Shown here: positions 31,540-40,515 of the stretch, piece by piece
Layout: the number at the start of each line of letters is the position of its first letter
How positions within the stretch are numbered: position 1 is the stretch's first letter
Source: Pseudomonas viridiflava
GTDB taxonomy: Bacteria > Pseudomonadota > Gammaproteobacteria > Pseudomonadales > Pseudomonadaceae
Assembly: GCF_001642795.1 (NCBI RefSeq)
Contig: NZ_LKEH01000026.1
Span: 363,268-427,267 of the forward strand
DNA length: 64,000 nucleotides
Reading direction: 5' to 3'
Notes under the pieces: model-generated
The model's database searches: none
What the model was told of the DNA's origin: nothing
The model's input: the letters and a program-made list of their open reading frames with translations, nothing else
Position numbers and translations under genes: made by a program

Positions 31540-33342
31540 TCAGATCGCGCCGACAGGCGCTGGCTCGTCCAGGCCCATGGCGTGCAGGCGGGCGTAATAG
31601 CCGTTCTTTGCCAGCAGCTCGGCGTGGGTGCCGCGCTCGACAATCTGACCGGCGTCCATGACCAGAATCAGGTCGGCTTTCTCGATGGTGGAAAGACGGT
31701 GCGCGATCACCAGCGTGGTGCGTCCTTTCATGACCTGATCCAGCGCGGCCTGAATGTGACGCTCCGACTCGGTATCCAGCGCAGAGGTCGCTTCGTCGAG
31801 GATCAGCACCGGGGCATTCTTGAGCAGCGCACGGGCAATCGCCAGACGTTGACGCTGGCCACCGGACAACAGCACGCCGTTCTCGCCCACCGGGGTGTCG
31901 AAACCTTGCGGCAACTGGTCGATGAATTCCTTGGCGTAGGCATCGGCGGCGGCCGCCTCGATGTCGGCACGCGGCGCACCCGCCAGATCACCGTAGGCGA
32001 TGTTATTGGCGATGGTGTCGTTGAATAGCGTGACATTCTGGTTGACCTGCGCGATGTGGGTACGCAGGTTACGCAGGCGATAATCATTGATCTCGACGTC
32101 ATCCAGCAGGATCTGACCCAGTTCATGGGTGTAGAACCGCGGTATAAGATTGGCCAGCGTCGACTTGCCGCTGCCCGAACGTCCTACCAATGCAATCATC
32201 TGCCCCGGTGCTGCCGAGAAACTGATGTCGTTGAGGACCTGACGCTCGGTCTCGGGATAGAAGAAGCTGAGATTCTTCACTTCCAGACGGCCCGAAACAC
32301 GCTCGCGCTCAAGGGTGCCGGTATCGATTTCCTGCTCTACATCCAGCTGTTCGAAGATGCTCTCGGCACCCGCCACACCCTTTTGAATGGTCGAACTGAC
32401 TTCCGACAGCTGACGAATCGGCTTGGGCAGCAGGCCGGCGGCGGTGATGTACGCCACCAGATCGCCTGCCGTCGCATCGCCACGCAGGAACAGCACCAGG
32501 AACATCAGCACCGCCATGGCGGTATAGATGACCAGTTGCAGCATCGGCGTATAGATCGCGCCGGTCTTGGTCATGCGCAACTGCTTTTTGGTGTTGCTGT
32601 TGCTGGCACGCGCAAAACGATCCTGCTCGTAGGTTTCGCCGCCGAAGCTGCGCACCACGCGATAACCCTGAATGGTTTCGGACGCAACGTGGGTCACGTC
32701 GCCCATCGCCACCTGGATCTTCTTGCTCTGCTTGCGGAATTTCTTGCTGGCGGTGCCGACCATGATGGCGATCACCGGCAGGATGGCGAGCATGACCAGC
32801 GTCAGCTGCCAGTTCATCCACAGCAGGTAGATGAACAGGAACACCACGGTCAGGCCTTCACGGATCACCACCTTGATGGCATCCGTTGCAGCCCCCGTCA
32901 CCATGGTGACGTTGAAGGTGATGCGCGAGATCAGATGACCCGAATTGGTGGTGTCGAAGTAGCGATTGGGCAGTACCAGCAGCTTGTTGAACAGTTCGAC
33001 GCGCAGGTCATGCACCAGCCCCAGCGATACCTTGGCCAGGAAGTAGTTGCCGAGAAACGAACCCAGACCCTGCCAGGCGGCGATCAGCACGATCAGCAGC
33101 GGCACGGCCTGCAGCAATTGCAGGTCCCTGAGGTAGGGAACATTGGGGAACAGCACCGCTTCCGGATTGCTCAGCCCATCGACGAAATATTTCAGGATCC
33201 CCGCCAGCATCGGCTGAGTGGATGCAAAGATCACGAAACCGAGGATGCTGAGCAGGAAAATGCCCACATACGGACGCACATAGGACAACAGGCGGAAGTA
33301 GATTTTCACGCTGGAAGTGGCGGACGATTCGGAGGTTGTCAT
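31540..33342 (-). CDS. msbA: Lipid A-core flippase MsbA
   Basis: ABC exporter half-transporter of 600 residues that flips lipid A-core across the inner membrane as a homodimer. Six membrane helices (about 1-320) precede the ATPase domain with Walker A GRSGSGKSTL, signature LSGGQRQRLAIARAL and Walker B VLILDEATSALD. The ATG at 33342 starts MTTSESSATSS; the frame is open upstream to 33564 but has no support there. Confidence 0.95.
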   Translation of the reverse strand: MTTSESSATSSVKIYFRLLSYVRPYVGIFLLSILGFVIFASTQPMLAGILKYFVDGLSNPEAVLFPNVPYLRDLQLLQAVPLLIVLIAAWQGLGSFLGNYFLAKVSLGLVHDLRVELFNKLLVLPNRYFDTTNSGHLISRITFNVTMVTGAATDAIKVVIREGLTVVFLFIYLLWMNWQLTLVMLAILPVIAIMVGTASKKFRKQSKKIQVAMGDVTHVASETIQGYRVVRSFGGETYEQDRFARASNSNTKKQLRMTKTGAIYTPMLQLVIYTAMAVLMFLVLFLRGDATAGDLVAYITAAGLLPKPIRQLSEVSSTIQKGVAGAESIFEQLDVEQEIDTGTLERERVSGRLEVKNLSFFYPETERQVLNDISFSAAPGQMIALVGRSGSGKSTLANLIPRFYTHELGQILLDDVEINDYRLRNLRTHIAQVNQNVTLFNDTIANNIAYGDLAGAPRADIEAAAADAYAKEFIDQLPQGFDTPVGENGVLLSGGQRQRLAIARALLKNAPVLILDEATSALDTESERHIQAALDQVMKGRTTLVIAHRLSTIEKADLILVMDAGQIVERGTHAELLAKNGYYARLHAMGLDEPAPVGAI

Positions 33343-33371
33343 GAGTATCCGTCGTGTTAAAAAGAAGCGGA

Positions 33372-33380
33372 ATTGTATCA
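33372..33380 (-). promoter_or_regulatory. Candidate extended -10 promoter of msbA
   Basis: On the minus strand TGATACAAT (TGn plus TACAAT) lies 29 bases before the msbA start. There is no convincing -35, which an extended -10 promoter can do without. Confidence 0.4.
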
Positions 33381-33458
33381 CAAGCCGTTTTCGCAACAGC
33401 CTGCTGCGGTAACATAGGCGGCCCGTACAGCCCTTGGGGCGCAGAATCCGGAGTATCG

Positions 33459-34097
33459 ATGCAAGCGCTCGACCACGCCCACTACCTTGCCCTGGTTCAA
33501 GGTGCCGAAGTGCTTGAAGCCGACGGCACGGGCGATAAAGTACTACGTCTGAATGACGGTTCAATGTTGAAACTGTTTCGACGCAAGCGGCTGATCAGTT
33601 CCGCCGCCTGGTATCCCTATGCCAAACGCTTCGCTGACAACTGCCTGACCCTGGCCAAACGCGCCATCCCCTGCCCGCATGTTCGCACTGTTTACAGAAT
33701 CGCCGACATCGCCCGCGACGCGGTGCATTACGACCCGCTGGCCGGTCACACCCTGCGTCAACTGCTGGGCAAGGCCGCCAGCGATGATGACCTGCGCATG
33801 CAACTGGGGCGCTTCATCGCCAACCTGCATGAAAAAGGCGTCTATTTCCGCTCAGCGCACCTGGGCAATGTGATTCTTACCCCGGAAGGCACGCTGGGCC
33901 TCATCGACATTGCCGACCTGAAAACCTACCGCCGCCCACTGCGCAAAAACCTGCGATTGCGCAACTTCAAGCACATGCTGCGCTATCTGGAAGACCGGCA
34001 ATGGCTACTGGGCGACGGTAATCCAGCCTTCCTCAATGGCTACCTGAGCGGCCAGAGCGTCTGCGCTGCAGCGGAACTGACCCAGGCCATGAACTAA
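33459..34097 (+). CDS. Kinase-fold protein of the LPS region with altered catalytic loop (PA4998-like)
   Basis: Protein of 212 residues with the small kinase fold of the WaaP/RIO-like group. The expected catalytic loop HxDxxxxN is YFRSAHLGNVIL: the Asn is kept but His is Phe and the catalytic Asp is Ser. The metal-binding Asp is kept in LIDIADLK. It may be a pseudokinase or use another base. CGGAG is 6 bases before the ATG at 33459. Divergent from msbA and convergent with waaL, as in P. aeruginosa, where the equivalent has been named a toluene-tolerance protein. Confidence 0.7.
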   Translation: MQALDHAHYLALVQGAEVLEADGTGDKVLRLNDGSMLKLFRRKRLISSAAWYPYAKRFADNCLTLAKRAIPCPHVRTVYRIADIARDAVHYDPLAGHTLRQLLGKAASDDDLRMQLGRFIANLHEKGVYFRSAHLGNVILTPEGTLGLIDIADLKTYRRPLRKNLRLRNFKHMLRYLEDRQWLLGDGNPAFLNGYLSGQSVCAAAELTQAMN

Positions 34098-34098
34098 A

Positions 34099-34124
34099 AA
34101 ATGGCCGCTTGCAGGCGGCCATTT
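34099..34124. terminator. Terminator between the kinase-like gene and waaL
   Basis: A 10-bp stem (34099-34108 with 34115-34124) has a 6-base loop. Read from the minus strand it is followed by six Ts, so it is strongest as the waaL terminator; in the plus direction only three Ts follow. Confidence 0.85.
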
Positions 34125-34137
34125 CAGCGCTCGGCAC

Positions 34138-35301
34138 TCAGTGCCTTAGCCGATGTTCCTGAACTACCCTTCCCAGCACCATCGCCGCAGGCAGCAGCAC
34201 CAGCACCCAAAGCTCATCCGGGTTGCCGACCAGCTTCGCGCCGTCGAAATTGAGCATCACCAGTGCGCACGCCAGGTAAAGCCCCCACGCGTCGCGCAGG
34301 CGCAATGCGTGCCACAGCGTCATGGCCATCACGATCAGGAATAGCACCAGCGACACCGCGCCGGTGTACAACCCCATCGAGACGTAGATGTTGTGCGGAT
34401 GCTGAATCGCCATACCGCCTGTCAGCGTCTTGGTTGTATAGAAATCAACGCCACAGCCCATCATCCATCCGCAATTACGCCATTCGCCGGTCATGATTTC
34501 GAACAGCTCGATGCGGTAGGAATCGCCGCGCACCATCAGCAGTTTGATCCACTCCTCATCCCTGACCACCCAGAACAAGGCCGCGCAGATGAGTACCAGC
34601 ACCAGCAAAGTGATGAGACTGCGCTTCGGAAAGCGATACACCGAATACAGCGTACAAGCCGCAATAAGGAACGCCGCACCCACCAGCGCGGTGCGGGTCT
34701 GCACGATGAAGGCAGCAACGACAAGGGTCAGCACAATACCCGCAACGGCTTCGATCCAGCGCTGCTCTTTCAGCCAGACCGGCAACGCCAGGGCCAGGCA
34801 ACAGACCAGCCAGGCACTGGCGTAAATCACGTTAGCCATGCGCGCAGGCAATATCTCGACACGCTTGCCGAACGCGAACTGCCCGGTCACCCAGCTATGA
34901 ATGCTGGCCACCAGAATATAAGCGCATATCGCCCAGAAAAAGCTGCGTATGAACCTGCCTTGATGGAAGAATCGATTGTCCGTCAGACCGGCCACAACAA
35001 AGACGAACAGGCTGACGTACGCCACATGTTTATAGAACTGGAAATCCTGTCCGTAGAAGGCTGGCACCAGAAACCAGACCATGAACACTGCCCAGGCCAC
35101 ACCCAGCGGCTGCGCGAACACGCCGACGCCACGGTATTTGATCAGGAAAAACAGGCCCGGCAATGCGGTCAGGGCGTAGAACAGATTATTGGTCGTCTTG
35201 GCTGAAGAGTTCAGGATGAAACTCAGCAGAAAGACGACCAGCACAGCACCAAAATAGATTTGTGCCTTGCTTGAAGGCATACCGGCACGATCAACTGACA
35301 T
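34138..35301 (-). CDS. waaL: O-antigen ligase
   Basis: Polytopic inner-membrane protein of 387 residues with 10-12 hydrophobic segments. It joins O-antigen chains to lipid A-core on the periplasmic face. The Wzy_C-type periplasmic block is near residues 250-320 and includes AIQHPHNIYVSMGLY, whose His is the kind of residue needed for ligation. Its start overlaps the upstream glycosyltransferase by 11 bp; an alternative ATG at 35280 would avoid the overlap. Confidence 0.88.
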   Translation of the reverse strand: MSVDRAGMPSSKAQIYFGAVLVVFLLSFILNSSAKTTNNLFYALTALPGLFFLIKYRGVGVFAQPLGVAWAVFMVWFLVPAFYGQDFQFYKHVAYVSLFVFVVAGLTDNRFFHQGRFIRSFFWAICAYILVASIHSWVTGQFAFGKRVEILPARMANVIYASAWLVCCLALALPVWLKEQRWIEAVAGIVLTLVVAAFIVQTRTALVGAAFLIAACTLYSVYRFPKRSLITLLVLVLICAALFWVVRDEEWIKLLMVRGDSYRIELFEIMTGEWRNCGWMMGCGVDFYTTKTLTGGMAIQHPHNIYVSMGLYTGAVSLVLFLIVMAMTLWHALRLRDAWGLYLACALVMLNFDGAKLVGNPDELWVLVLLPAAMVLGRVVQEHRLRH

Positions 35302-36064
35302 TATTAAGCAACCAACCTGCTACCAGTCCAATGACTACCGCGACAATCAATTTGACGCGATCACGACGTTTGCGACGCTTTTTGTCGAGGCGCTCCTGCG
35401 GCACCACCACATGCTCACCAAAGCCGGTGTGCAATACAGCATCGTTTTCCAGAATCAGAGCGTATCGGTTTTCCGACGCGAACAACTGTGAAAGTTTCTT
35501 CTCTCCGCCATGGCCAGCATACGGCGCGTGCTGCTTGTAATCGGCCAGACGGCGCAATCCGGGATTGAAGGAAAAACCCTGCCACTCCGGCTTGTGCGAA
35601 CCCAGCTTGTAGAAAGGAATGCCCTGAACCACTTCGCGCTCGTTCAAATAGATGTAGGGGCTGTGAATCTGCAGATCATGATGGAAGCTGCGCAACCACA
35701 CCTGCAGCGCCTGCGGGTCGTTCTCCAGCAGGATCATCGACTCTTCGATGAAGTGCGGGCGGTAGAAATCCCAGTCATCTTCGCAATGAAACACCCAGGA
35801 CGTCTCGATCAGCGCATAAGCGGCGTCCACCGAGCGCATCTGTCCCAACTTGGGATTGTTGATGAGGAAGCGGGTGTGTGCGCGCCAGTGCTCAGGAATA
35901 CAGGCCTCGACCTGAACGTCTCCTGAATCTTCAGTGATCAGCACATGGCGGATGGCGGCGGTGTTGTAACGATCAAAGGTTTCCAGGGTGCGCTTCAACA
36001 GATCGAATCGCCCGCAACTGGTCACCACCAGCGTGATGTCGCTATTTTCGCTGAATACCATCAT
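35291..36064 (-). CDS. Glycosyltransferase with C-terminal membrane anchor
   Basis: Protein of 257 residues with a GT-A (GT2-like) fold: the N-terminal DITLVVTSCGRFDLLKRTLE binds the nucleotide sugar and HCEDDWDFYRP provides the DxD-like metal site. The last residues are a polybasic stretch (KKRRKRRDR) followed by a single membrane helix (about 236-254), an unusual tail anchor. It occupies the place of wapR in P. aeruginosa, but equivalence in sugar specificity cannot be shown here, so no symbol is given. Probably adds an outer-core sugar. Confidence 0.78.
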   Translation of the reverse strand: MMVFSENSDITLVVTSCGRFDLLKRTLETFDRYNTAAIRHVLITEDSGDVQVEACIPEHWRAHTRFLINNPKLGQMRSVDAAYALIETSWVFHCEDDWDFYRPHFIEESMILLENDPQALQVWLRSFHHDLQIHSPYIYLNEREVVQGIPFYKLGSHKPEWQGFSFNPGLRRLADYKQHAPYAGHGGEKKLSQLFASENRYALILENDAVLHTGFGEHVVVPQERLDKKRRKRRDRVKLIVAVVIGLVAGWLLNNVS

Positions 36065-36095
36065 CTGTTCCCAATCATTGAAAGTTCAAGAAGCA

Positions 36096-37052
36096 TTACC
36101 ATGCCCAACGCGAGCGCAGACGGTCGACCCAGCTCGCAGCCGGCATCGGCCGCAGCGGTGGACGCATGTGTTCGACAATGGCTTTGCCCAAAGCGTGAAA
36201 CGTATAGCGTTCCTCGACGAGCGCCTGTCCGTTACGGGATATTTCATCGGCCAGTGCCGGGGCCGCGCGCAGTTGCGCCAGCTTTTCACGAAGCTGGGGA
36301 ATATCGCGGTACAGCACAATGTTGTGCATATCCACGAAGCCCAGCGCGCGATTTTCTTCAGCGCCCTGATCGAAGGCAAGCAGCACGCAGCCGCAGGCCA
36401 TGGCCTCGAAGTTTTTAATCATGTATTCGCCCATGCCGACATCGGCACTGACGAAAAAGCGGATGCGGTTCAGCGTGTCGCAGTATTCCTCGCCCGACTT
36501 GGTCCGCGTGACCAGCAGATTCTCATGCTGCCCCAACTCGTCGAGCAGCGCCTTGCGGCCGCTGTAGGCGACGCTGTTGGTGCTGCCGACGAACGCCAAC
36601 TCGATGTCACGCTCGCGGTTCTGCGCCTGCAACAGCGTCTGATCGTAGCCCTTGGGCACGAACACCGCGTCGAAGCCTTCCTCACGCAGCCGCTCGCTGA
36701 CCATGAAGCCCGAGCACAGCACCCGGACCCAGGGCAGCTTGCGATAGTGTGCGCTGAACTTGCCGGTGTACTTGCAGGCAATGTAGTTCTGGTAGGCGTC
36801 GTGCTCGAGAATGACCAGATTCGGAATCGTTCGGATGAAGGCCACCTGACGCACTTCCTGCTTGAAGCGCAGAAAGAACACGATCCGGTCGTAGCGGCTC
36901 ACATCGATTTCACGCCGGAAATAGCTGCGCAGGTTGCGCTGGTCATTGGAATCCAGCCAGCGCACGTCGCAGTCGCAGCTCGACGCGATGCCGTCGTAAA
37001 GACGATCCAGAATCGCACGCTGCTCTTTCTGAACCAGAAGTAGGACTTTCAT
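36096..37052 (-). CDS. ssg: Glycosyltransferase of the LPS core cluster (Ssg-like)
   Basis: Protein of 318 residues with a GT-B fold. The C-terminal donor-site block is ADVGMGEYMIKNFEAMACGC followed by Glu-rich AEENRALG. Position between dnpA and waaL matches PA5001 (ssg), a glycosyltransferase that affects LPS and exopolysaccharide in P. aeruginosa; the symbol rests on position and length. AAGGAAAACA precedes the ATG at 37052. Confidence 0.72.
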   Translation of the reverse strand: MKVLLLVQKEQRAILDRLYDGIASSCDCDVRWLDSNDQRNLRSYFRREIDVSRYDRIVFFLRFKQEVRQVAFIRTIPNLVILEHDAYQNYIACKYTGKFSAHYRKLPWVRVLCSGFMVSERLREEGFDAVFVPKGYDQTLLQAQNRERDIELAFVGSTNSVAYSGRKALLDELGQHENLLVTRTKSGEEYCDTLNRIRFFVSADVGMGEYMIKNFEAMACGCVLLAFDQGAEENRALGFVDMHNIVLYRDIPQLREKLAQLRAAPALADEISRNGQALVEERYTFHALGKAIVEHMRPPLRPMPAASWVDRLRSRWAW

Positions 37053-37082
37053 TGTTTTCCTTGCAGTACTGCGCCTGCTGAA

Positions 37083-38519
37083 TCAGAAATCACGGCTGCG
37101 CCAGAACAACTCGTGTCGTCGCACAGCCTTTCGGAAAAATTCGTTTTCACCTTCAGCCGGCCAGCGGCGCCCGGCGAGCAACTGCTGCAGCCAGCGGCGC
37201 ACTCGACGTTTGCCCGGCATCGGTGGTTGCAGGTCATGCATCATGCCCAGCGCCATGGCTTTGTCGCGCTGTGTCGGCACCGACAGCTCAAGGCTGTAGG
37301 GCTCAAGCTTCAATTCGGCATCGAAGACGGGCGGCAGGCTGATGCCGGTGTAGGCATCGCCCATGGGCCAGCGGTCGTTGTCGTGCAAGTGATTGGCGTA
37401 ACCCAAGATCACCTCAGGCTGCCATTCAAGCCCGGCCAGCGCCTCACGCACAGCGGCCTGCGCACAAATGTGGTCAGGATGCGGGTCGATGGCCGGGTGC
37501 GGCATCACGATGACCTGCGGCCTTGCCTTGAGGATCAGCGCGCGCAGATCGGCCAGCAGGTTATTCCAGGTCGGCTGGCCGTCGTCGCCCGGCAGCGGCA
37601 AGGTGTTGAACTGGCGAAACAGACGCGTATCGAGCAGATCCGCTTCGCGAGAGCCGACCGGCATATCCGGTGCGGCCTGCATGGCAGGCAGTTGCAGGCA
37701 GAAATAGCCCAGTTGCACACACTGTGCCTCCGCGACTCCGCCCCAGCGCGCCACGGCAATGCTGTCCCAGGCCCGCAGCCGCCCCTTCATGCGAGCCGCC
37801 TCGGCCTTGTCCAGGCCCATCTGCCGATAGTGATCGGCTTCGATTTCACCGGCGGTCAGGGTCACGATCCACGCATCACTGGCCTGGCTGTACAGACCAA
37901 AAGCGGCAAGTTCCGCGTCATCAGCGTGCGGCGCGATCACCATCACCCGCTGCTGGCGTGCATCAGGTTGACGGAACACCCACAAACGCGGCTGTCCGCC
38001 CAGTCGGCAAAAACGTCCACGCAGGGTTAACGCGCCTGCCGCCAACGGTTCACCGAGCCCGGTCAGGTTCAGATAGCGCACGGCGTCGGCACCGCGCTCG
38101 AAGGCTTGCCGATCGACGAGACCTGAACCTTGCAACTCGACGACAGGGTCCAGAAAACGTCCCAGCCAGTTACTTTTGATGTTCAGGGCCAGTACCAGCG
38201 TTTCGCCGCCAGTCAGCGTCAGAGGTTCGGCGAATGTGAGTCGGCCATTTTCCAGGCGCACACCCGAGACCTCGTTTTCGGCGGCGAAGTTGTACTGATA
38301 GTCATCGGCAGGCGAATAGAACAGATGATCGGCGAACCAGGCCTCGTGAGCGATCCAGGCGCTGATCGCCAGCACCGGTATCAACCACCACGCTACCGCC
38401 ACGCCGAGGGCAATCAACAGCAACAGGCCACCCAGCAACGCCAGCCGCTTGTTACGACGATGGCGTTTGAGCAACTCCTGCTTGCGGCTCAAATCTGGAA
38501 CACCGGCACGGGGTTGCAC
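37083..38519 (-). CDS. dnpA: PIG-L family de-N-acetylase
   Basis: Protein of 478 residues: a membrane segment near the N terminus (about 25-45), a beta-rich region, then a PIG-L/LmbE deacetylase domain with the zinc motif VIAPHADDAE and the later PHPAIDPHPDH. The P. aeruginosa counterpart DnpA (PA5002) is a de-N-acetylase linked to antibiotic tolerance and is thought to act on envelope sugars. Start: GTG at 38519 with AAGGA 6 bases away; TTG at 38522 is the other option. It overlaps mig-14 by 31 bp. Confidence 0.82.
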   Translation of the reverse strand: MQPRAGVPDLSRKQELLKRHRRNKRLALLGGLLLLIALGVAVAWWLIPVLAISAWIAHEAWFADHLFYSPADDYQYNFAAENEVSGVRLENGRLTFAEPLTLTGGETLVLALNIKSNWLGRFLDPVVELQGSGLVDRQAFERGADAVRYLNLTGLGEPLAAGALTLRGRFCRLGGQPRLWVFRQPDARQQRVMVIAPHADDAELAAFGLYSQASDAWIVTLTAGEIEADHYRQMGLDKAEAARMKGRLRAWDSIAVARWGGVAEAQCVQLGYFCLQLPAMQAAPDMPVGSREADLLDTRLFRQFNTLPLPGDDGQPTWNNLLADLRALILKARPQVIVMPHPAIDPHPDHICAQAAVREALAGLEWQPEVILGYANHLHDNDRWPMGDAYTGISLPPVFDAELKLEPYSLELSVPTQRDKAMALGMMHDLQPPMPGKRRVRRWLQQLLAGRRWPAEGENEFFRKAVRRHELFWRSRDF

Positions 38520-39385
38520 CAACGATCCTTGTATTCGCGGTCGGCGCGGCCGAACGAGAAGCGCAGCGATTTACCCAGCGCACGCGCATCTTCCCAGGCG
38601 CTCTGCGTGTTGACGAAACTGAGCACGCTGCCAGGGCTGAAATCACGGGTTTCGGGGTCGACACCGCCGTTGACGTATTCGATGCTGACCCATTCGGGCG
38701 CTTCGACGCGGTACACCAGTTGAATGGCAATCGGCGCATCGTTGAGAAACACCACCGAGCCGATCAGCAGGTCACGCAGCAGCTCGATCACTTCAGCCTT
38801 GTGCGCAGCACCGGTCGCTTCAAAGCCCCAGCGGCGCTGGAACAGCTCGCAATACATGCGTGCCAGCTCTGCGCTGCTGAAATCGCTGACAGGCCGGACC
38901 GTGCCGCCCGCCTCTTCCAGCAGACGCAACTCGCGACGCTGGTTGTAGCGAAACTTTTTGGACAGCTCTTCAGGTGTGCGCGCCATGGCCAGTGACTCGG
39001 CCTGCGGCTTGAGGGTGCTGACCCGGCCTTCGTTCAACGACGAGATGTAACGCCCGCGATGACGTACAGGCACCTCGATGTCCTGCGCCACCGGCAGAAT
39101 CAGCTCGGCGTTGCCCAGATCGAAAAGACCTTTCTTGCCATGACGTTTGAGCTCGTCCTTGGACAGCGCCAGCGAGCGGCCCCAGGTGGCAATCGCTGCC
39201 TTGATGTCGCCGCCCTGCTCCCAGCCCAGATAGCGCACGGGAATGTCAGCGAACACGGAAAGACGTTCGACGACCTGCGGGTGGGTGGCCACGCTACCGC
39301 CAAACCGGTGCCACGCCTGCGTATAGGCAGCGGCATCGATTTCGGTCCAGCCACGTTCACGCACGCCTTGAAATCGGTTGAGCAT
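38489..39385 (-). CDS. Mig-14 family GNAT-type acyltransferase
   Basis: Protein of 298 residues related to Mig-14, which in Salmonella and P. aeruginosa supports resistance to antimicrobial peptides. The C-terminal half looks like a GNAT/FemAB acyltransferase: YCELFQRRWGF, then VVFLNDAPIAIQLVYRVE and SPGSVLSFVNTQSAWEDA. The ATG at 39385 overlaps the stop of wapH by one base. The frame is open to 39493 but the extension lies inside wapH. Confidence 0.8.
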   Translation of the reverse strand: MLNRFQGVRERGWTEIDAAAYTQAWHRFGGSVATHPQVVERLSVFADIPVRYLGWEQGGDIKAAIATWGRSLALSKDELKRHGKKGLFDLGNAELILPVAQDIEVPVRHRGRYISSLNEGRVSTLKPQAESLAMARTPEELSKKFRYNQRRELRLLEEAGGTVRPVSDFSSAELARMYCELFQRRWGFEATGAAHKAEVIELLRDLLIGSVVFLNDAPIAIQLVYRVEAPEWVSIEYVNGGVDPETRDFSPGSVLSFVNTQSAWEDARALGKSLRFSFGRADREYKDRWCNPVPVFQI

Positions 39386-40515
39386 CAGGACTCCGCAACC
39401 AGGCGGGTAACCTGCGGCAGGCGCCAGAACACGTTGCGTACCGCGTGGTCGGAAAAGCGCTCGCGCAGACGCAGAAGCATGCGTTCGGCGCAATCCTGAC
39501 GCTGATCCGCATCCAGCCCGGCCATGTGCATCAGGCCTTGAGCCAGACGCTGCTCGTCGCCCAACGGGAACAGCAGACCGACGTCTTCGACCACTTCACG
39601 CGCACCGCCGCAGGACGTCGCAACGACCGGCACGCCTGCCACCATGGCTTCCAGCAGCACCATGCCGAACGGTTCGTGATCCGAACTCAGGGCGAAGACA
39701 TCGAACGCCTTGAAATAACGACGTGCGTCCGCGACCTGGCCCATGAACATTACATTCGCGCCAATGCCCAGTTCACGGGCAAGCTCCTTGAGGGACTCTT
39801 CCAGCCGACCCTTGCCAAGAATCACCAACTGACTGTTCTCGGGCAGGCTCGGCAGAGCAAGCGCGAAGCCGCGCAGCAGGGTCGCCTGATCCTTGTCAGG
39901 ATGCAGACGTCCGACATTGCCGACGATCCAGGCCGAAGGTGAAAGCCCCAGTTCGACGCGCGCGTCTTCGGCAGAAAACTGGCTGCCTTGCAGTTGCTCG
40001 ACATCGATGCGGTTGTACAGGGTCTCGATGCGCTCGGCCGGCCATGCAGGCAGGCTTTTGCGCATGTCGTCGCGCACCGAATCCGAAACGCCCAGCAGGC
40101 TCAGGCGTTTGCGAAACAGGTTGGCGAACAGCTTGCGACTGCGGCGCTGGTAGTCGCCAAACGCATGATGAACGCCGATTACCGGCAAACGTGTCGCCAA
40201 CAGCGCGATATAGACCGGCTTGAATCGATGTGCGATGCAGAAGCTGAAATGACGTGAAGCCACGATGCTGCGCAATTCGCGAATGGCACCCAGCTTGAGG
40301 CCACGAATGGCCTTCGAGCTGAATTCCATGAACAGCACTTCGTCCGAACCACAGTCGGCGACCACATCAGGGTCGGCGGCACCGGTCAGAAACACCGTGG
40401 TCACCCGATAGCCCTTGCCTGCGAACAGGCTGGCGTATTGGCGGGCGCAGTCCAGAAACGGCCCGTCATAGCCGTGACAGAACTGCAGCACGTGACGTTC
40501 AGCCGAGCGTGTCAT
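39385..40515 (-). CDS. wapH: Glycosyltransferase family 4 (WapH-like)
   Basis: GT-B glycosyltransferase of 376 residues. The C-terminal donor domain has IVGNVGRLHPDKDQATLL and the EX7E block SSDHEPFGMVLLEAMVAG. The P. aeruginosa gene at this position, wapH (PA5004), adds a core sugar; that transfer of function is by position. It overlaps the carbamoyltransferase upstream by 17 bp and mig-14 downstream by 1 bp, so the run is one operon. Confidence 0.8.
   Translation of the reverse strand: MTRSAERHVLQFCHGYDGPFLDCARQYASLFAGKGYRVTTVFLTGAADPDVVADCGSDEVLFMEFSSKAIRGLKLGAIRELRSIVASRHFSFCIAHRFKPVYIALLATRLPVIGVHHAFGDYQRRSRKLFANLFRKRLSLLGVSDSVRDDMRKSLPAWPAERIETLYNRIDVEQLQGSQFSAEDARVELGLSPSAWIVGNVGRLHPDKDQATLLRGFALALPSLPENSQLVILGKGRLEESLKELARELGIGANVMFMGQVADARRYFKAFDVFALSSDHEPFGMVLLEAMVAGVPVVATSCGGAREVVEDVGLLFPLGDEQRLAQGLMHMAGLDADQRQDCAERMLLRLRERFSDHAVRNVFWRLPQVTRLVAES

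Noticed and set aside
35291..36064. Naming the tail-anchored glycosyltransferase wapR
   Set aside because: Only the position agrees; the sequence gives no proof of rhamnosyltransferase specificity.
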